Positions 6,770-10,208 of a stretch of 10,208 nucleotides of DNA are shown here, in pieces; the stretch's first letter is position 1; each line of letters starts with the position of its first letter. The DNA is from an uncultured Lachnospiraceae bacterium (GTDB lineage Bacteria > Bacillota > Clostridia > Lachnospirales > Lachnospiraceae): NCBI GenBank assembly GCA_947177465.1, contig CAMWUP010000052.1, positions 1 to 10,208 of the forward strand, given 5' to 3'. The position numbers and the translations under genes are program-made. The notes beneath the pieces are model-generated. The model saw nothing but the letters and a program-made list of their open reading frames with translations, ran no database searches and was not told the DNA's origin.

Positions 6770-7933
6770 ATGTTTCAATATTATTGTATGAATCCCATTT
6801 CACAGGTGGGGTTATCTAAGTTTACAGACGGATATCAGAAAACTGACAATATGGCGGAGGCACAGGGCGTACTGGTCAGAAGTGCTTCCATGCACGAGAC
6901 GGAGTTTCCCGACAGTCTGCTTGCAGTGGCGAGAGCAGGGGCAGGCGTCAATAATATACCGTTAGAGCGTTGCGCAGAGAAGGGCATTGTCGTATTTAAC
7001 ACGCCGGGTGCGAACGCTAACGGCGTGAAGGAGCTGGTGTTGGCCGGTATGCTGCTTGCTGCAAGAGATGTGATGGGCGGAATCGAATGGGTGAAAGAGA
7101 ACGCTTCAGATGAAAATATTGCAAAAACTGCAGAAAAGGAAAAGAAAAATTTTGCAGGTACGGAGCTTGACGGCAAAAAATTAGGTATAATCGGTCTGGG
7201 TGCAATCGGTGTTAAGGTTGCCAACCTTGCAAGGCATTTTGGCATGGAAGTGTATGGATATGACCCGTATCTATCCGTGGAAGCAGCATGGAATCTGAGC
7301 AGGGATGTAAAGCATGTGATTAATGTGGAGGATATCTACAAGTCCTGCGATTATATTACCATCCATGTGCCGCTTCTGGATTCCACAAGGGGTATGATTG
7401 ACAAGGCTGCAATCGATATGATGAAGGATGATGTGGTTCTCTTAAATTTTGCAAGAGATTTACTTGTGAACGAGAAAGATGTGCTGGAAGCCTTGGAGAG
7501 CGGCAAGGTGCGCAAGTACGTGACGGATTTCCCCAATCCGGTGACTGCAGGCAAAAAGGGCTGTATCGTAATTCCCCATCTCGGCGCTTCCACGGAGGAG
7601 TCGGAGGATAACTGTGCGGTTATGGCAGTGAAGGAAATGATGGAATATTTGGAAAACGGCACTATCAAGAACAGCGTAAACTATCCGAATTGCGACATGG
7701 GAGTCTGCACCAATGCGGGCAGAATTGCTATATTCCATAAAAATATTGCTAATATGATTACAAAATTTACAGGCTGTTTTGGTGAAATCGGTATCAATAT
7801 CAGCGATATGATGAATAAGTCCAGAGGAGAGGTGGCATATACCATGTTAGACGTGGAAAGTCCTGCGACAGCAGACATTGTGGAGAAGCTCAGCAAAATA
7901 GACGGCGTATTCCGTGTCAGAGTGGTAAAATAA
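6770..7933 (+). CDS. serA: D-3-phosphoglycerate dehydrogenase with C-terminal ACT domain
   Basis: SerA oxidises 3-phosphoglycerate to 3-phosphohydroxypyruvate with NAD+, the committed step of serine biosynthesis, and feeds SerC encoded 35 nt upstream. From ATG 6770 the protein has 387 residues, the short clostridial class rather than the 410-residue E. coli or 520-plus-residue long forms. The substrate domain has GAGVNNIPLE; the Rossmann domain has GLGAIG, with Asp in GYDPY positioned to bind the NAD ribose. Arg229 (in ARDLLVNE, replacing the usual ARGG) and His270 (in IPHLGASTEES) are the expected catalytic pair. The third residue, a Glu at E. coli 269, is not obvious: the segment reads TDFPNPVTAGKKG. 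Residues about 315-387 look like an ACT domain (FGEIGINISDM and a VRVVK end), which in relatives binds serine for feedback inhibition. Another 2-hydroxyacid dehydrogenase activity is possible, but the serC context makes SerA far more likely. Confidence 0.94.
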   Translation: MFQYYCMNPISQVGLSKFTDGYQKTDNMAEAQGVLVRSASMHETEFPDSLLAVARAGAGVNNIPLERCAEKGIVVFNTPGANANGVKELVLAGMLLAARDVMGGIEWVKENASDENIAKTAEKEKKNFAGTELDGKKLGIIGLGAIGVKVANLARHFGMEVYGYDPYLSVEAAWNLSRDVKHVINVEDIYKSCDYITIHVPLLDSTRGMIDKAAIDMMKDDVVLLNFARDLLVNEKDVLEALESGKVRKYVTDFPNPVTAGKKGCIVIPHLGASTEESEDNCAVMAVKEMMEYLENGTIKNSVNYPNCDMGVCTNAGRIAIFHKNIANMITKFTGCFGEIGINISDMMNKSRGEVAYTMLDVESPATADIVEKLSKIDGVFRVRVVK

Positions 7934-7943
7934 GTTCTCATAG

Positions 7944-7955
7944 TACAAATTTGTA
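7944..7955 (+). repeat. 12-bp perfect palindrome after serA
   Basis: TACAAATTTGTA begins 10 nt after the serA stop and reads the same on both strands. It may be a weak hairpin ahead of the terminator or a protein-binding site; AT-rich palindromes of this size can also arise by chance. Confidence 0.35.
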
Positions 7956-7962
7956 AAAAAGG

Positions 7963-8017
7963 AAAACACATATCAGGTGTCCGGTGAAAAAGGCGGCGCT
8001 TCGGTATGTGTTTTTTT
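7963..8017 (+). terminator. Intrinsic terminator of the serC-serA unit
   Basis: AAAACACATA (7963-7972) is perfectly complementary to TATGTGTTTT (8005-8014), and the run of seven Ts (8011-8017) provides the termination tract. The 32-nt interior can pair further (CCG at 7981-7983 with CGG at 8002-8004). The A-rich left side means the structure could also work for transcripts from the other strand, although no gene points toward it. It cleanly separates the serine genes from the lipoprotein cluster. Confidence 0.75.
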
Positions 8018-8056
8018 GTAAAAAAATTAAAAAACGATGAAATTCTGCAACCTTTT

Positions 8057-8085
8057 TTGCCGTTCAGGGGTATTTCTTATATAAA
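8057..8085 (+). promoter_or_regulatory. Probable promoter of the lipoprotein gene
   Basis: TTGCCG (8057-8062) and TATAAA (8080-8085) are 17 bp apart, each with two mismatches to the sigma-A consensus. Transcription would begin near 8092, about 30 nt before the lipoprotein start. The -35 element overlaps the left arm of an inverted repeat (8060-8107). TATATA at 8078 is an alternative -10 but would leave only a 15-bp spacer. Confidence 0.5.
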
Positions 8086-8107
8086 CTTTAGTTGACCATC
8101 TGAACGG
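8060..8107 (+). repeat. Inverted repeat flanking the lipoprotein promoter
   Basis: CCGTTCAG (8060-8067) and its exact reverse complement CTGAACGG (8100-8107) enclose a 32-bp AT-rich segment containing the likely -10 element. Centres are 40 bp apart, close to four helical turns, which would suit two half-sites on the same face of the DNA. One arm covers the -35 region and the other lies in the early transcribed leader. It could be an operator; a folded RNA is unlikely because the left arm is upstream of the predicted start. Confidence 0.45.
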
Positions 8108-8112
8108 GAGAA

Positions 8113-8117
8113 AGGAG
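8113..8117 (+). promoter_or_regulatory. Ribosome binding site that sets the TTG start of the lipoprotein
   Basis: AGGAG ends 5 nt before TTG at 8123. No in-frame ATG or GTG lies between them and the signal peptide, and starting at TTG gives a complete, normal lipoprotein signal peptide. Confidence 0.75.
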
Positions 8118-8122
8118 AAAAC

Positions 8123-9421
8123 TTGAAAAACAGATTGATTTTAGCAGTTTTAACTGTGGTGGCAGCATTGTTCATGGGGGCTTGCGGAAAAGAAGCGGTT
8201 GTAACAGACCAAGATAATCCGAAACAGTCTGAAGCAGAGAAAGAGAGGGACAGAGGACAGAGAGAAGACGAAAGTGAAGGCAAAGGAGATGACGGGGGGA
8301 GCAGCCGGAAAACTGAGGACAGAACAGAACCGGAGGATGGGAATTCTTTTTCAGACGTCAGGCTGGGCGGTGATTTTGATGAGAAGTATGACGGTTTTTC
8401 CTATCTGAAGTGCGAAACCTTGTTTTTGAAGCCGGACGAGTACAGAGGTATCACAGAGGAAAAGGAATTAAAAATATTTCTCCCTGTTGGCGATTATGCC
8501 AGTGTGAATGAAAACTCCGGCTACGCCGATAGCCGCGGGGTGAATCTGAAGGTATCTTTGGCGCCCTATCTGCGGTGGGATGACAGTACGCATACGCTGG
8601 AGGATAATCTGGAGTACTACGTAGAAATGAAATACGACGAATTCTACAGTGCCGATATATATGATTTGGAATTGTCAAAGGTTGAGACAACCGAAGACGG
8701 TGCGAGGTGTGTGGCAAAATATTGTTACTATGATAAGTGGGTTGATTCCTATATACCGATATACTGTACTTATTATCTGACAAATGCCGCCGATGAGACG
8801 GTGCTTGTAGAAGTAGAAATCAATATGATGGATGTCAAGGATGATATGGAAGAAATGCTTGCTGAGTTGGAGGAATTTTACGGCTTTGACATTGCCTGGG
8901 ATGCAAAGGAGGCGCAGAAAAAGCTGGACGATTTTATTGCCGCCGGTGTTCCCGATACCATGAAGGTTTCCATAGGATATTTATTGTTTGAGATACCGAA
9001 GGACTGGGAAGCGGATTACAGTTACGGTTATGAAGTGGATGCCTTTGCGCCGGAGGGTTCCGTGACAGAAGCGGGCTGTGGAATCAGCATATCCCATGAA
9101 TATATGGGATATGACGGGATAGACATCACGGAGATGCTGTCAAGTCAGGAAGCAATTGATGCGTATATGGCAGAGTTTCAGGAAAGTGCCGGATATGCGA
9201 TGGAAGATATGAAGATAGAATACTACGGAAGCACCTGTCTGGGGGAGGCAATGAAATTCAGCTTCAGGGCAGAATATGGAGAAACAACAAATGAAGCGGT
9301 TATGTTTTTGATTACCGATGATAATTATTTTTCCGTTATGATTGTGACAGCTTTTCCGGAGAAATTTGAAGAGACAATGGAAGTAGCGGAGAATATTCTT
9401 GCAAACGGCAAGGTGAAGTAG
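8123..9421 (+). CDS. Uncharacterised lipoprotein, possibly with two related alpha/beta domains
   Basis: I do not recognise a named family. The 432-residue product starts with Lys-Asn-Arg, a hydrophobic stretch (residues 5-18) and Met-Gly-Ala-Cys, so Cys21 is the likely lipidated residue and the protein would sit on the outer face of the membrane. Residues about 24-75 form a highly charged Glu/Asp/Lys/Arg linker. Two globular parts follow, roughly 90-275 and 280-432. The second starts KVSIGYLLFEIPKDW and ends in alternating strands and a helix (EETMEVAENILANG), a pattern reminiscent of PsbP/Mog1-like domains. The first ends similarly, with a strand pair then a helix (DDMEEMLAELEEFYG), hinting at duplication. 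These fold ideas are inference only. The start is TTG. It has its own candidate promoter and sits 96 nt before an ECF sigma gene, so a role in envelope sensing is possible but unproven. Confidence 0.8.
   Translation: MKNRLILAVLTVVAALFMGACGKEAVVTDQDNPKQSEAEKERDRGQREDESEGKGDDGGSSRKTEDRTEPEDGNSFSDVRLGGDFDEKYDGFSYLKCETLFLKPDEYRGITEEKELKIFLPVGDYASVNENSGYADSRGVNLKVSLAPYLRWDDSTHTLEDNLEYYVEMKYDEFYSADIYDLELSKVETTEDGARCVAKYCYYDKWVDSYIPIYCTYYLTNAADETVLVEVEINMMDVKDDMEEMLAELEEFYGFDIAWDAKEAQKKLDDFIAAGVPDTMKVSIGYLLFEIPKDWEADYSYGYEVDAFAPEGSVTEAGCGISISHEYMGYDGIDITEMLSSQEAIDAYMAEFQESAGYAMEDMKIEYYGSTCLGEAMKFSFRAEYGETTNEAVMFLITDDNYFSVMIVTAFPEKFEETMEVAENILANGKVK
9088..9113 (+). repeat. 10-bp inverted repeat inside the lipoprotein gene
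   Basis: CATATCCCAT (9088-9097) and ATGGGATATG (9104-9113) are exact reverse complements around a 6-nt loop. They lie within codons for roughly ISHEYMGYD. No T tract follows, so it is not a terminator. It may be an mRNA hairpin or chance. Confidence 0.45.
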
Positions 9422-9435
9422 AAAGCAAAAAAGAG

Positions 9436-9464
9436 TTGGAATCATTCTTGCGATAGGATATAAT
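9436..9464 (+). promoter_or_regulatory. Near-consensus promoter for the sigma factor gene
   Basis: TTGGAA (9436-9441) and a perfect TATAAT (9459-9464) are 17 bp apart. This is a housekeeping (sigma-A) architecture, with no typical ECF-type -35 AAC motif, so basal transcription of the sigma gene looks independent of its own product. The start would be near 9471. No terminator is visible between the lipoprotein and this gene, so readthrough could add to it. Confidence 0.75.
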
Positions 9465-9517
9465 TTTGTCAGAGTGTAAGGCAGGCGGGACTGAGGCAGA
9501 CTATCGGGAGAAAATAC

Positions 9518-10027
9518 ATGGGCGCACTAAGGCTTAAGACGGATGAAATCATAGATAAATATGCGGATATGGTTTACCGGATAGCGGTAAATGAGACGGG
9601 AAACAGGGAGGATGCACAGGATATTTTTCAGGAGGTGTTTCTACGGCTGGTCCGTTACCGTGACAGAATTTCTAATGAAGAGCACTTAAAGGCGTGGTTA
9701 ATCAGGGTGACGATTAACTGTGCGAAAAAGCAGAAGCGAAGCTTTTGGAACAGGAAGGTAACTTCTGTGGAAGAGGCTGCCAAGGAACAGGCAGACAGTA
9801 AGGCGGCGAAGGTCTATGAGATGGTGGAAAATGCAGATTCTCCGGTTTTGCAGGCGGTGAGGGAACTTCCGGAAAAATATCGCAGCGCCGTGTACCTGTT
9901 TTACTATGAGGAGATGTCCATTGCGCAGATAGGAAAGCTTCTGGGGGAAAAAGAATCCACAGTGAAATCCCGCCTCTACAGGGCACGGGAGATATTGAAA
10001 ATAAGGCTGAAGGGAGAGAAGCCATGA
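9518..10027 (+). CDS. ECF-type RNA polymerase sigma factor
   Basis: This 169-residue protein contains only sigma regions 2 and 4, the ECF (extracytoplasmic function) layout, and would direct RNA polymerase to a small regulon, usually in response to an envelope or stress signal. Region 2 spans about residues 8-70 (YADMVYRIAVNETGNREDAQ, then DIFQEVFLRL and a WLIRVTINCAKK end). After a linker of about 30 residues, region 4 spans about 105-160 (LPEKYRSAVYLFYYEEMSI, then a helix-turn-helix with KESTVKSRLYRARE). The ATG start has GGGAG 7 nt upstream. The stop overlaps the next ATG by four bases (ATGA), indicating translational coupling with a probable anti-sigma factor. The target promoter motif and ECF group cannot be assigned from this sequence. 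The upstream lipoprotein might belong to the regulon or the sensing route, but that is speculation. Confidence 0.93.
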   Translation: MGALRLKTDEIIDKYADMVYRIAVNETGNREDAQDIFQEVFLRLVRYRDRISNEEHLKAWLIRVTINCAKKQKRSFWNRKVTSVEEAAKEQADSKAAKVYEMVENADSPVLQAVRELPEKYRSAVYLFYYEEMSIAQIGKLLGEKESTVKSRLYRAREILKIRLKGEKP

Positions 10028-10208
10028 GTCAATCAAAAGAGCCGGAGAATATATGGGATGGCTGTGAGCAATATAAGAAAGAGCTGGGGCATGTGCATGC
10101 GCCGGCAGAACTGGTGGCGCTTACCAAAGAAAAGGCGGCAGAAAAGGAAGAGAGGCAGAAACGTCAACGGCGGCGCAGAGAAATGTATCTACCGGCTGTG
10201 GCAGCGGC
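10024..10208 (+). CDS. Probable membrane-bound anti-sigma factor, N-terminal part (runs off the window)
   Basis: The ATG overlaps the sigma stop as ATGA, and the frame is open for 61 complete codons to the window end. The protein begins MSQSKEPENIWDGCEQYKKE, followed by HVHAPAELVALTKEKAAEKEE. It then has a strongly basic stretch (about residues 45-53, KRQRRRRE) leading into YLPAVAA, which looks like the start of a membrane segment. A soluble cytoplasmic N-terminus, basic stop and membrane helix fit the anti-sigma factors usually encoded directly after ECF sigma genes. No zinc-binding HxxxCxxC motif is visible; the only cysteine is Cys14. With the outer domain missing, its signal cannot be guessed. 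Another membrane protein co-expressed with the sigma factor remains possible. Confidence 0.62.
   Translation, partial: MSQSKEPENIWDGCEQYKKELGHVHAPAELVALTKEKAAEKEERQKRQRRRREMYLPAVAA

Noticed and set aside
1..10208. Mobile elements, CRISPR arrays, tRNA or rRNA genes, toxin-antitoxin or phage genes
   Set aside because: No transposase or integrase-like frame, regularly spaced repeats, tRNA-like cloverleaf or rRNA sequence was seen; gaps between genes are short and accounted for by promoters, leaders and a terminator.

Overview
The window looks like chromosomal DNA of an anaerobic Firmicute, most likely class Clostridia and plausibly Lachnospiraceae. This rests on moderate GC with A/G-rich coding strands, AGGAGG-type ribosome binding sites, GTG and TTG starts, and the style of the proteins (a clostridial-type SerA of about 387 residues, a membrane-anchored YkuD transpeptidase with a long extracytoplasmic spacer, a Glu/Asp/Lys-rich lipoprotein, and an ECF sigma factor with an overlapping membrane partner). 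That placement is inference from style, not a database match. All nine genes lie on the + strand.

Region 1 (1-4064) is the end of a leucine/isoleucine/valine operon: the 3' part of leuB, then ilvD and ilvB. No ilvN (regulatory subunit) or ilvC follows. Region 2 (4088-5473) is an L,D-transpeptidase gene only 23 nt after ilvB with no terminator between them, so it is probably transcribed with the amino-acid genes.

Region 3 (5474-7933) is a two-gene serine module, serC-serA, with its own strong sigma-A-type promoter and a hairpin-containing leader. SerA oxidises 3-phosphoglycerate and SerC transaminates the product to phosphoserine; no serB is visible. A stem-loop with a T tract closes the unit.

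Region 4 (8057-10208) is an envelope/regulatory cluster. It holds a promoter framed by an 8-bp inverted repeat, an uncharacterised 432-residue lipoprotein with a TTG start, a near-consensus promoter, an ECF sigma factor gene, and the start of a translationally coupled gene that is probably its membrane-bound anti-sigma factor and is cut by the window end.

Most of the window is ordinary biosynthesis. I see no CRISPR array, mobile element, tRNA, rRNA or phage gene, and no clear new system. The least explained parts are the lipoprotein and its sigma/anti-sigma neighbours, the inverted repeat around its promoter, the serC leader, and substitutions at usually conserved positions in IlvB and SerA.
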